DNA of 64,000 bases, taken from contig NW_026262701.1 in NCBI RefSeq assembly GCF_021869535.1, positions 41,605,278-41,669,277 on the forward strand, written 5' to 3'. Below, in pieces: positions 37,201-47,070 of this stretch (positions are counted from its first letter, which is position 1; every line of letters begins with the position of its first letter). The stretch comes from Mytilus californianus (taxonomy: Eukaryota; Mollusca; Bivalvia; Mytilida; Mytilidae). The notes beneath the pieces were generated by a model that worked only from the letters and a program-made list of their open reading frames with translations, had not been told where the DNA came from and made no database searches. Both the position numbers and the translations under genes were made by a program.

Positions 37201-39474
37201 GCCTATCATTTGTACCTAGTGGGGACCAAAGCTTTGCCGTAGGGACTTTTTTATGAATTAAAGAAGGGAGGGGGTTGGGTCACCCTACCCTAATTTTGGG
37301 CCTCAATTAAAAAAGTTCCGTAACTTTACCCACCTGGGTCTTTGGGTCCAGGCAACCTTAGGCAATTGCCTATCATTTGTACCTAGTGTGGACAAAAGCT
37401 TTGCCGTAGGGACTTTTTTATGAATTAAAGAAGGGAGGGGGTTGGGTCACCCTACCCTAACTTTGGACCTCAATTAAAAAAGTTCCGTAACTTTACCCAC
37501 CTGGGTCTTTGGGTCCAGGCAACCTTAGGCAATTGCCTATCATTTGTACCTAGTGTGGACAAAAGCTTTGCCGTAGGGACTTTTTTATGAATTAAAGAAG
37601 GGAGGGGGTTGGGTCACCCTACCCTAACTTTGGACCTCAATTAAAAAAGTTCCGTAACTTTACCCACCTGGGTCTTTGGGTCCAGGCAACCTTAGGCAAT
37701 TGCCTATCATTTGTACCTAGTGTGGACAAAAGCTTTGCCGTAGGGACTTTTTTATGAATTAAAGAAGGGAGGGGGTTGGGTCACCCTACCCTAACTTTGG
37801 GCCTCAATTAAAAAAGTTCCGTAACTTTACCCACCTGGGTCTTTGGGTCCAGGCAACCTTAGGCAATTGCCTATCATTTGTACCTAGTGTGGACAAAAGC
37901 TTTGCCGTAGGGACTTTTTTATGAATTAAAGAAGGGAGGGGGTTGGGTCACCCTACCCTAACTTTGGACCTCAATTAAAAAAGTTCCGTAACTTTACCCA
38001 CCTGGGTCTTTGGGTCCAGGCAACCTTAGGCAATTGCCTATCATTTGTACCTAGTGTGGACAAAAGCTTTGCCGTAGGGACTTTTTTATGAATTAAAGAA
38101 GGGAGGGGGTTGGGTCACCCTACCCTAACTTTGGGCCTCAATTAAAAAAGTTCCGTAACTTTACCCACCTGGGTCTTTGGGTCCAGGCAACCTTAGGCAA
38201 TTGCCTATCATTTGTACCTAGTGTGGACAAAAGCTTTGCCGTAGGGACTTTTTTATGAATTAAAGAAGGGAGGGGGTTGGGTCACCCTACCCTAACTTTG
38301 GACCTCAATTAAAAAAGTGTCGTAACTTTACCCACCTGGGTCTTTGGGTCCAGGCAACCTTAGGCAATTGCCTATCATTTGTACCTAGTGTGGACAAAAG
38401 CTTTGCCGTAGGGACTTTTTTTATGAATTAAAGAAGGGAGGGGGTTGGGTCACCCTACCCTAACTTTGGGCCTCAATTAAAAAAGTTCCGTAACTTTACC
38501 CACCTGGGTCTTTGGGTCCAGGCAACCTTAGGCAATTGCCTATCATTTGTACCTAGTGTGGACAAAAGCTTTGCCGTAGGGACTTTTTTATGAATTAAAG
38601 AAGGGAGGGGGTTGGGTCACCCTACCCTAACTTTGGACCTCAATTAAAAAAGTTCCGTAACTTTACCCACCTGGGTCTTTGGGTCCAGGCAACCTTAGGC
38701 AATTGCCTATCATTTGTACCTAGTGTGGACAAAAGCTTTGCCGTAGGGACTTTTTTATGAATTAAAGAAGGGAGGGGGTTGGGTCACCCTACCCTAACTT
38801 TGGACCTCAATTAAAAAAGTTCCGTAACTTTACCCACCTGGGTCTTTGGGTCCAGGCAACCTTAGGCAATTGCCTATCATTTGTACCTAGTGTGGACAAA
38901 AGCTTTGCCGTAGGGACTTTTTTATGAATTAAAGAAGGGAGGGGGTTGGGTCACCCTACCTTAACTTTGGGCCTCAATTAAAAAAGTTCCGTAACTTTAC
39001 CCACCTGGGTCTTTGGGTCCAGGCAACCTTAGGCAATTGCCTATCATTTGTACCTAGTGTGGACAAAAGCTTTGCCGTAGGGACTTTTTTATGAATTAAA
39101 GAAGGGAGGGGGTTGGGTCACCCTACCCTAACTTTGGACCTCAATTAAAAAAGTTCCGTAACTTTACCCACCTGGGTCTTTGGGTCCAGGCAACCTTAGG
39201 CAATTGCCTATCATTTGTACCTAGTGTGGACAAAAGCTTTGCCGTAGGGACTTTTTTATGAATTAAAGAAGGGAGGGGGTTGGGTCACCCTACCCTAACT
39301 TTGGACCTCAATTAAAAAAGTTCCGTAACTTTACCCACCTGGGTCTTTGGGTCCAGGCAACCTTAGGCAATTGCCTATCATTTGTACGTAGTGTGGACAA
39401 AAGCTTTGCCGTAGGGACTTTTTTATGAATTAAAGAAGGGAGGGGGTTGGGTCACCCTACCCCAACTTTGGACC
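22241..39474 (-). repeat. Second higher-order block, mainly B-B-C trimers with irregularities
   Basis: From about 22.24 kb the A type is replaced by B, giving B-B-C with occasional inserted B or C units (for example near 22.76, 24.6 and 28.6 kb). From about 27.1 kb the C type usually has CCCACC instead of CTTACC. A doubly marked monomer (CCAGACAACC plus CTTTTCTATG) occurs at 29165, 35344 and 36513, spaced by exactly 37 and 7 monomers. Confidence 0.85.
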
Positions 39475-39543
39475 GTTTCCCCGATTATAATTCCAATGTT
39501 AAAATGAAATAGTTTGTATTGTTGTGATTGCATCCTCTTCTTG

Positions 39544-39771
39544 TTAATTTAAATCAGTGTAAAGAAATTGTTCTTCTGTTTTAGGTTTTTCCGTCTGTTT
39601 CCCGAGTTTTTTTTTAAATATGCCTCTTTGAAAAGCTTTGATTTGAAAATTATGTCTGTTAAAGTAGCTAAAATCTTTATATCCATTTAGATATCGTGTC
39701 ACGTGTGTCATTGTCACATAAAACACATTTCCTATTGAAATGTTATAAATAAATTGCCAGTTTTCAATCAT
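39544..39771 (-). other. Unidentified short frame in right outer arm
   Basis: A 75-codon minus-strand frame starts ATGATTGAAAACTGGCAATT and has a basic, lysine-rich C-terminal half. I do not recognise it. The partly matching left arm (about 5915-5960) retains a similar ATTTC-ATAGGAA-GTG stretch in translation (ISIG.V) but not a continuous frame. It may be a relic of an ancestral element protein or simply chance. I would not call it a gene. Confidence 0.2.
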
Positions 39772-40089
39772 TCCTAACGAAAACTGTGGATATTTTTTAG
39801 CTTTTATTTCAACTTATAATTCTGACTGCAAAATTCTGTACTTTACGTTCCAAAATCGGTATTTTGTTTTCTTTTAAAAAGAATATAAGCATGTGGATTT
39901 AATTTTATCTTTACACTAGTTAAGTATGGTCTAATTTTTTTATTTATTCACTATTATCATTATTATAAAGACAAACCGTTTCTACTCAAAGGTAATCAAA
40001 AAAGGGAGAGGAGAACCTAAAAGGAATTTTGAAAATCCTACCAGAGATGTCCTGTGGTCAAGAACAATTATGTTGTCTTGAATATATAT

Positions 40090-40115
40090 ATAAATAAATA
40101 AATAAATAAATAAAC
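40090..40115 (+). repeat. Microsatellite (AAAT)n
   Basis: About six AAAT units, preceded by a short AT run. Confidence 0.9.
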
Positions 40116-40340
40116 AATTTTATTTTCAATTAATAGTCTTTTTGAAAATGTATTGCATTTCGTCTTCCTACTGGAAATGATTGTCATCAGATTTCAAAGA
40201 ACGTTTCGTGTTAATGCAAGTCTTCGGTTTTTAGGCAAGATCAGTTTGGCGCGTATTTCTTATTGTTCGCTGGCTTATTGTTCGCTAGCTTGATACACCT
40301 TATTGTTCGCTGGCTTATTGTTCGCTAGCTTGAGTCTGGT

Positions 40341-40349
40341 CACTTTTTG
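40341..40349 (+). repeat. Target-site duplication, right copy (CACTTTTTG)
   Basis: Immediately follows the right terminus GAGTCTGGT; identical to 5322-5330. Confidence 0.8.
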
Positions 40350-40904
40350 TACAGCTGAGTATGTTTCTGTTAAGGCATTATTAACATAGACGAATGGGAA
40401 TACTAAGAAAAAGGATACATATTTAATTGTTTGACGTAAAATATCACAGGTTTGCATGCTGATCGAAGATGTAAATATTGCATTTTCTACCGAGAAAAGA
40501 ACATGTGTATGTTCCGGATATCCCACAAATGCAATATAATATAGGTTGCACTTCTGTGAATATAGAATTTGCATAAATAATTTTATTTTTGTAACAATAG
40601 CACGGGTGGCACACGAACTTTGAACAACTTGGCTTTACATCGGGTTCGTTTTTGGTTTTAACAGTTCTCCAAAATTTGAATAAGGTTTTGTGATTTCGAA
40701 TATTAATACCTCGATCATCTCATCATGACGGGTCGAAATGGGTATCCTGTGCAGTAAATTTTGTAAATGCCTAAAATGATAATTCCAAAGTAGAATAGGT
40801 TACCTCGACCATCCGCTAATAAGAAAATTCCAGAGATTTGAACATACTCTGTGCACAAGAATCACCAGGTTTCGATTTAAGGTCCAGTTACAGTAAATAA
40901 GCTA
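40350..40904. other. Intergenic, nothing recognised
   Basis: A 99-codon minus-strand frame at 40275-40574 overlaps the terminus of the giant element and shows no recognisable domain. I regard it as chance. Confidence 0.5.
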
Positions 40905-42125
40905 AGTCACAAATTTTAGTAAAATTTTGCATACAAATGCGGCTCGTTGAACTATTATTCAAACAAATAAGTGAACATTTGTATAGAAAGCGTGTAAAAT
41001 CGGCAAAAAAATCGTTCTTTTGTTCGTCTTTAAGTCATCAAATCTTTAATTGTTTAGTCCATAGATTTTTCTTTAAAAATCAAATATTGTTGATACATAA
41101 ATTTTTGTTTTATTGATGTAAAATAGTTATAACGGCATTGACTTCGTTTTTACGCTATACAAATTAAAAGTGGTGTTCTAGGTGAAAAAAAAATCACAAA
41201 ACGTCGAAATAAGCGTAACGTACTCGATCTTTAACGTTTTTCCCACTAAATTAGGTTACAGATTGTTAAATATACCAAAAACAGAGTAGATGACCCTATG
41301 ATTATTTTATCTTAAAACGGTAATTTATGTATCGACAACATATATTTTTATTAATGTGTGTCCAGTGCACGATATTTGATCGTTATTGGCACTATCGCGA
41401 TGTCTACTGTATTGTGTCATTATTGTGTTTACATTTTATCGTGTCTTTACCTTGTGTTTACATTGTTTACATACAAGATGCAACATCGTGTTTATATTGT
41501 ATAACAAGTCTTAACCTTTGTGTTGACATCGTTTACATTTTAGAGTCCGCGATGCTGACAACAGCTATTCAACATTACGTTTATATTGTATACCGAGTCT
41601 ATACTTTTCTGTTTACATCGTTTACATTTTGACATCGCAGTATTGACTAAACTTAACTTTGTGTTTATATCGTTCACATCATTAATATCATGTCAACATC
41701 GTGTTTATATTGAGTTCAGGGGTCAATACCTTTGTGTTAACATTGTTTATATCGTTACTTCATTGTATACATCGCGATGTTATCGATTTCAACGCTGTAG
41801 ATAGTATATATAAGAGCTCCAACAATGTTAACAATGATGACATGGTGTAGTGTTAACAGTGTAAAAATTGCGATGTCGACAATTTTGTTTTTACATTGTG
41901 CACTGAACAAGAATAAGAGATTTGGTGATTTTAAAACAAATTTAAGAACTTTTTTTTTGTCGATTTTAAGTGCTTTGTATAGAAGTGTTCACCTGTTTTG
42001 ACAGAATCTAAGCAGCAATATTTCAGAGAATAAAACAAGATAAATGCGTTATTTTTTTTTGTAATTTTCAATAAGTGTTCAACGAGTCAAAGTTTTATAT
42101 GTATGCAAAATTTTACCAAAATCTG
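40905..42125. mobile_element. Inverted-repeat element with degenerate internal TTTACATCG-type repeats
   Basis: The left arm (about 40905-41060) and right arm (about 41905-42125) are imperfect inverted copies. Shared inward blocks are TAAAATTTTGCATACA, CTCGTTGAAC, GTGAACA(T/C)TT(G/C)TATA and AAAATCG(G/A)CAAAAAAA. The right arm has an extra stretch of about 80 bp. Between the arms (about 41330-41880) lies a loosely repetitive region rich in GTGTTTACAT, ATCGTTTACAT and AACATCG words. The outermost ends and any TSD were not resolved. Frames at 41327-41804 are translations of these low-complexity words, not genes. Confidence 0.6.
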
Positions 42126-42325
42126 TTAAATTCTAAAACCTCTTTGAAGTTTAAATTTCACCCTTGGTATCTTCTTCTTTTAAAATGGATTAAAATCTGA
42201 ATATCATAATTTTTATTGGATAAACTGACTTCCGGTATGAACCCCGACGAACATTTAATGAATTGCTATATAATTTGTAAATAGGACCATTCTTTTAACA
42301 ACACATCAGAGAAACCAGTCTTGTA

Positions 42326-42385
42326 ATTTGCTATGCCAGATGCGCGTTTTGTCTACACAAGACTCAGCAGTGTCGCTTGAATCAA
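42326..42385 (+). repeat. Fragment of dispersed bivalve repeat
   Basis: GCCAGATGCGCGTTTTGTC followed by TACACAAGACTCAGCAGTG, matching in type the minus-strand-related piece near 2930-2990. Confidence 0.55.
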
Positions 42386-42429
42386 AACAATGGGACGGTT
42401 AAATAAAATACGGAGATTAGGAACATTAA

Positions 42430-43126
42430 AGGGGCACTAGCTACGAGATATAAAAAAATTATAAAATATGATTTTTTTGGTTAAATCATTAATGAAAGTG
42501 GAATAGTGAAATAATAATTCGCTTTTATCAGCTAGTATTGTCTAATTTTGTCAAAATAAGCAAATAAATATTGATGGTGAATTATTCACTTGCAAGTGAA
42601 TAATTCGACCTCATTGAATCCGTATTCATGTGAACTTCAATTTAAACCCTTAGATAGAGTTGGAAAACCCATGAATTGTGTGCATGTTTGATTATATTAA
42701 AAGGAAAATAATGTCAACATTGAAAGTAAACAAAGGTAATTCATTTAATTGACTGATTCGATCCTCAAACAAATCATTCTTATACAGGTACAAATGATAA
42801 TTAACATATATTTTTAATCTATAAATGAAATTAAATAGACCTAGAAAAATCCAATTGCACGAGTTGCGCTATCTATTTATACCTTTATTTATGTTTATAT
42901 CCCTTATATGGGCATCGGTGGTTTTCGTGAGGTCAACTCGATAGTAAATTAGATGGCGTCTAATCTAAAATACACACAAAACGAAGCTACATATTATCGA
43001 CCCGATGCCCTGTAAATTGTTTATTTTAGATTTTTTATAATTTGGATAAATGTTTTACATTGTTATATAACAAATATGAGAATTTGAGTCAAATCGGTGA
43101 ACAAGAATTTGACAGCTAGTGTCCCT
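42430..43126. mobile_element. 697-bp MITE with TTAA target duplication
   Basis: The left end is TTAA|AGGGGCACTAGCT and the right end AGCTAGTGTCCCT|TTAA (TTAA at 42426-42429 and 43127-43130). This gives 13-bp terminal inverted repeats with one mismatch. No coding capacity. A TTAA duplication fits the piggyBac or Kolobok superfamilies; the AGGG start argues slightly against typical piggyBac ends (CCY). Confidence 0.8.
42579..42606. repeat. Perfect 28-bp palindrome inside the MITE
   Basis: GAATTATTCACTTG followed by its exact reverse complement with no spacer. Confidence 0.95.
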
Positions 43127-43130
43127 TTAA

Positions 43131-43960
43131 GGGCATACGATACAGTTTTGATCCCACTGTGAATTTTTAACGAGTTTGCATACAAACTAATTTTCACCTA
43201 GTCAATTCAAATATGTAATAAAAAATATACCTTCATGTGCTACTTTAAGAGATAAATGGGGTCGAATGTTTTTGTATTTATTGGAATTTTTGGTTTCTTG
43301 GACATTTCTATCCTATGGAAAGACATTTTAAACTTTTTTGTTTCAAAAGATAAACGCTAGCGGTTTTTGTAAAAACATTTGGAATATCTTCTCTACATAA
43401 GTGTGCTTTGAATTTTTGTAACAATTCTTTGGAAATGATAAAATTTTATCACATTTTCATGTTTTTAGTCTAAATAATGAAATTTCTTGTACACATGTGA
43501 AAGTAAACGCATATAAGAAAGACACCAACAATGAGAATGACTGCCCTTAATATAAAATTAAAATTAACAAAAATTTGGTATGATAGCCAACAGTAAAATT
43601 AGTCTACACCTTCTGGTCAATAAATAAATATGTAACTTCTATATTTATATAAGTCGCGTTTACTCAATGAAATCAATTTTAAGAAATCATTTCTAGAAAC
43701 AGAATAGAATGTGCACATATTAATCATATTTTTGCAAACTGACAATTCAACATAATAAGTTACAGAAATCATAAATGTACGGAGAAATATTTCAAAAATC
43801 TGATAATTATCAGTGAAAGTCTAGATCATATTGCGGAGTATAAAATTATGAGGAGTCATGAAACAACAGCAACACCAAAAAATGATGCAATAACTGCCTT
43901 AATGAATGTAAACAATTTTTACAGACGTTGTTACATTTTTAACTAAATATTTAAATATTT
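43131..43960. other. Intergenic, probably repeat-derived, no gene
   Basis: It starts GGGCATACGATACAGTTTTG directly after the MITE, and I have a weak memory of this as another mussel repeat. No structure could be confirmed within the window. Confidence 0.4.
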
Positions 43961-43965
43961 TACAG

Positions 43966-45190
43966 ATAACTATCGTTGGTCAGGAAATAATTTAGCGGAT
44001 AAAATATTATACGAACACCTTATACATACCGTTGGTACTGAAATAGATATACGTAATAGACAACGACTTTGTATCATACAGAATATTATACTTAATGCAA
44101 CGTCGCCTAATTCAACCAAACTATCAAGTGGAAGTTTAGCAGAGGGATTGGATTTACCAGGCTGTGACCGAGATGATATGTACGTTTTAAATAGTATAAA
44201 CGTAATACAGAATACAAGAAACGCAAACAACATTGTCAGCGGACTACACTAGTTAAGCCGATTATTATAAAGTGTGGTGGAACTAGTGGATTGTTAAAGA
44301 ATTAATTTCTACCGAACTATAGCTTTTATCTTTCATTAGATAAACAGAGTGAACAGTCGTCTGGAAAGTTAGACACACTATTTTATAAAGTTTTTAACCT
44401 ACCATATTCGCCTGAAAGAGATCTGTCACACTATTATAAAGAATTTGCATTGTTTGAATATTTATTGAAGTCTGAATCTTCTAAATTTATTATTGGTGTA
44501 TGTAAATATCACTTTGCCAAAATCAACCAACATGTAGCACAACTACTACCGTCACCATTCACAATAAATAAAACGTAAATGATACACAATTGTTATCATA
44601 GATATTTGCAAGACGGTTTATAGACAGATGCTGTGTCGGGTTGGTCGTTATACGCGTCGTTTTATTACGCGATAGGACAGTAGAATATAACCCTAAGTCT
44701 AACACATTATGTTCTATCAAGATGTGATCCTAATATGCTGTATTTAGGCATGGGTATATATAGTGAAACAAATGTAAACATCTACAGACAAAATATACAT
44801 TCTACAATGACATTAAATGACAGGATGAAAATAGCTACTCGAGATTGTGTTATGTACTTGAAAGACTCTTCATTAATACCAGAAGAATTGAAGCTAACAC
44901 AGGGAGACTTGGCCATTTTAGAACCGCCTATTATCATGTCACACTTTCTTAGATTCCTATGTTATCATCATCTTGTTGATATTCCAAACAGACAACAAGC
45001 AATACGTGATTTAAAATCAACAGTGGATAGAAAAAATTATACGGTTCATTCTCAACTTTCAAATTTATGAATGCTTGGAATATGCTATGAACTATCAGGT
45101 GAAAAAGACAAGGCTTGCCAATGTTATGAAGGAGCTTTTGAAACAGTATTATTATATATGTCGTACATCATAAAAAAAGAAATCTTTTTT
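43966..45190 (+). pseudogene. Mab-21 / cGAS-like (cGLR) nucleotidyltransferase-family pseudogene
   Basis: A good acceptor (TTTTACAG at 43958-43965) opens a frame with an NTase-like GS motif, SSGSLAEGLDLPG, followed by CDRDDMYVL, in which D.D would be the metal-binding pair. It runs to a TAG at 44250-44252. Downstream, after frame breaks and stops, the conserved C-terminal part appears: VSGWSLYASFYYAIGQ, a stop (TAG at 44681-44683), then HSTMTLNDRMKIAT, SSLIPEELKL, PPIIMSHFLRFLCYHHL, RQQAIRDLKSTV. An in-frame TGA (45068-45070) is followed by LGICYELSGEKDKACQCYEG. At least four in-frame stops and a missing central segment mean it cannot make a full protein. In related bivalve proteins the N-terminal domain is a nucleotidyltransferase fold implicated in nucleic-acid sensing or of unknown role. 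The family call is from remembered conservation. The gap between the two parts could be a deletion or unrecognised sequence. Confidence 0.7.
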
Positions 45191-45794
45191 TTAATGCAGT
45201 ATAATTGCCGATTATCGAAGTTTTGAAGACTCATAAGTATATAAAAGAGAGGCGAGTATATATAAGTAATGATACAATCTGTTGTTTGTCAATATATTCA
45301 AGATATAAATATGTGTTTCACTTAACTGGTCGCTGAAATAGGGATGGAAGATATCAAGGGGGAAATGAAAAATCGAATATCGTAGAAAAAAAAAATCCAA
45401 CACCAATGCCAAAAGGAACACCGACGATAATCAAGTTAAATTCTAAATAAATAACTTTACATTAAAAAAACTCAATATTGAATAACACGAATCCAAGCAA
45501 AAACTAGTGCTGAATCCAGGTGTCCCGGAAGGGTAACAGCTCCTGTTACATAAGTGCTACGTGTTAGTTGCTATTGACATCTGTAACGTCCGTGGTTGTG
45601 GTATTATTTGATGTCAAGATTTTTGAAAATACTATAAGACATATTTTGATATCATTACTTTCACCAAAGTCAGTTCGCTGTACGTAAAGCGTTTAAAGGA
45701 ATAACTTAAACTTTACCATTCTGTTTATGTCAATAACTTACAAACAATCAAATGATATTGTGGATAACAAAAAAGGGAGAATACTGTTGTTTGT

Positions 45795-45900
45795 CTTTTG
45801 TCGTTTTTCCGATTTTTGCCATTGCATTGTCAGTTTGTCATTGGTTTATGAGATTCAATATCACTTTGAGATCTTCCGTCTCTCTTTTGCATGGCGCCAA
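45795..45900 (+). repeat. Copy of mussel 3'-tail repeat
   Basis: TTTTTGCCATTGCATTGTCA, a TTTATGAG word and CTTCCGTCTCTCTTTTGCAT match the tail shared with 3591-3660 (inverted), 46517-46590, 48590-48665 and 52110-52195. Confidence 0.6.
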
Positions 45901-45929
45901 ATATAAATTCAACAACCTCAAGTATTATT

Positions 45930-46600
45930 GAGTGTATTCATTTTATGATGTGAAACTTTTGGATAACAATCTATTTCAAATACAGATCCTGTGTCACCGG
46001 TTTGTCATCAAGGATCTGACAACGCTTCATTTTACTTTCTTATTTAAAGGCCTTTCGGGATCCTCTGGTTTTGTCATAATCATTAACACCTTCACAAATT
46101 TGAAGGCTGAAATTTCATTAGCTGGTATAATAATTACCAGAAAAGAACTTAGAATTTGTATTTTAATCAGATTGTTGAAAAGATATCATAAATATTTTCT
46201 CGCCCATTTTTTTACTTTTTTAATGGAATATCCGTTTCACAGATGATAGCGGATATGTTCAAAATGTCGTAACTACAATCCCATCCCCTTTTCCCAAATG
46301 TGAACTACCGAATTAGACTTATTATCGGGTTTGTACTAACATGAGAAACACGACGGGTGTCAAATGTGGAGCAGGATCTGCTCACCATTCCAGAGCACCT
46401 AAGATCGATTTCCCCCAGTTTTTGGTGGGGTTTGTGTTACTCGGTCTTTGGTTTTCTATGTTGTCTTTTCTGAGTACTATTGTTTATATGTTGGTCTTTT
46501 TTGGTTTTAGCAAAGGCGTTGTCAGTTTATTTTTGACTTATGAGTTTGAATGTCCCTTTGGTATCTTTCGCCTCTCTTTCACAAAATTTACTTGGCCGAT
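45930..46600 (+). pseudogene. Second, more decayed retroelement relic with 3' tail
   Basis: Plus-strand relative of the 3516-4300 relic. The shared order is ATGGAATATCCGTTTCACAG (46224), GTAACTACAATCCCATCCCC, CATGAGAAACACGACGGGTG, GGAGCAGGATC, then the tail TTTTTGACTTATGAGTTTGA and GTCCCTTTGGTATCTTTCGC. The upstream RT-like part is heavily eroded. The 104-codon (45932-46246) and 98-codon (46341-46637) frames are products of this relic. Confidence 0.6.
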
Positions 46601-47070
46601 GATTAACGAATTTGGTGAAGTCATTTTGATAAGATAAAAGTCCATTACCAATCCGCTATTGCGTGATGCCGCAATTACTTGATATAATTTATCAACGTAT
46701 TTTGTAAGAGTAACACGGCGGGTGTCACAGACGTACCGTTCCGAGCCTTCTTAGATTGTTCTTTCCTATCCCTGGGGTGACCGTTAGTTTAACCGGTTGA
46801 ATCCAACATGTTATGAAAACAGCACAAAGTTCTCCAATCATATCTTTATTGGATGTCAAAAGGTAAAAATCACAAAAGACAAAATAAAAACAACCTTAAG
46901 TACTATTACAAACATAAATGTACTCTAAAACAAAATTTTCAATACAACGTCAAAAAATTGTCAACCAAATTTATGACACAAATGGCGTTCCATAAAAAAT
47001 TTAAATGAAAAAGGGGACATTTTACAAAGCATAAATTAGAAATTTTAGAGCGATACAGGCCAATTACTTT

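Larger units (their letters stand above)
17214..39474 (-). repeat. Right satellite array, 167-bp family, homogenised, about 133 monomers
   Basis: Same satellite as the left array in the opposite orientation: AACTTTGGACCTCAATTAAA, TTCCGTAACTTTACCCACCT, GGGTCTTTGGGTCCAGGCAA, TAGGCAATTGCCTATCATTT, CTAGTGTGGACAAAAGCTTT. Successive GGCAATTGCC cores are exactly 167 bp apart (for example 17324, 17491, 17658 and 17825). Nearly all monomers differ only at a handful of diagnostic sites. Length variants are rare: one lost G near 27918, one extra T near 38415. No open frame of note. Confidence 0.97.
5331..40340. mobile_element. Giant 35,010-bp satellite-bearing foldback (long-TIR) element
   Basis: Both ends read ACCAGACTCAAGCTAGCGAA going inward, and the inverted match stays high (roughly 85-90 percent by eye) for about 200 bp and is patchy for several hundred more. 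It is flanked by the 9-bp repeat CACTTTTTG. Inward, each arm continues in the same order: unique outer arm, 167-bp satellite array, inner arm with CRE/ETS-like motifs, then a shared A/T-rich loop centred near 15655. The arms are unequal, about 10.3 kb on the left and 24.7 kb on the right, because the right array is larger. No transposase, RT, integrase or helicase frame was found, so it would be non-autonomous. Superfamily is not provable here; a 9-bp TSD with very long structured TIRs suggests Mutator-like foldback elements. Tandem-repeat-containing MITEs are known in clams; a unit of this size would be unusual. Confidence 0.75.
39475..40340 (-). repeat. Right outer terminal inverted repeat arm
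   Basis: Inverted counterpart of 5331-5992. It ends with two roughly 40-bp units of CTTATTGTTCGCTGG / CTTATTGTTCGCTAG subrepeats and the terminus GAGTCTGGT. It is about 200 bp longer than the left arm. It includes an (AAAT)n microsatellite at about 40090-40115 that the left arm lacks. Confidence 0.8.

Noticed and set aside
17214..39474. CRISPR-like or other prokaryotic repeat array
   Set aside because: The repeat occupies the whole 167-bp unit with no unique spacers, and the genome is intron-bearing eukaryotic.
5331..40340. Helitron/Helentron with core tandem repeats, a common bivalve satellite source
   Set aside because: Helitrons lack long terminal inverted repeats and target duplications; here both are present. 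A Helitron origin of the monomer itself is not excluded.
5331..40340. Centromere or telomere interpretation of the arrays
   Set aside because: There is no telomeric motif, and the arrays are bounded by unique inverted arms and a target duplication. A centromeric role of the same family elsewhere cannot be judged from this window.
5331..40340. Assembly artefact (false palindrome from read-through of both strands)
   Set aside because: The arms are diverged, unequal in length and flanked by different sequence beyond the 9-bp repeat, unlike a chimeric fold-back read. The exact copy number in the right array may still be wrong.
41327..41804. Two cysteine/tyrosine-rich plus-strand frames
   Set aside because: They are translations of low-complexity GTTTACAT/ATCG words inside an inverted-repeat element.
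43970..44233. 87-codon minus-strand frame
   Set aside because: It is the antisense shadow of the plus-strand NTase-like segment, which carries the recognisable motifs.
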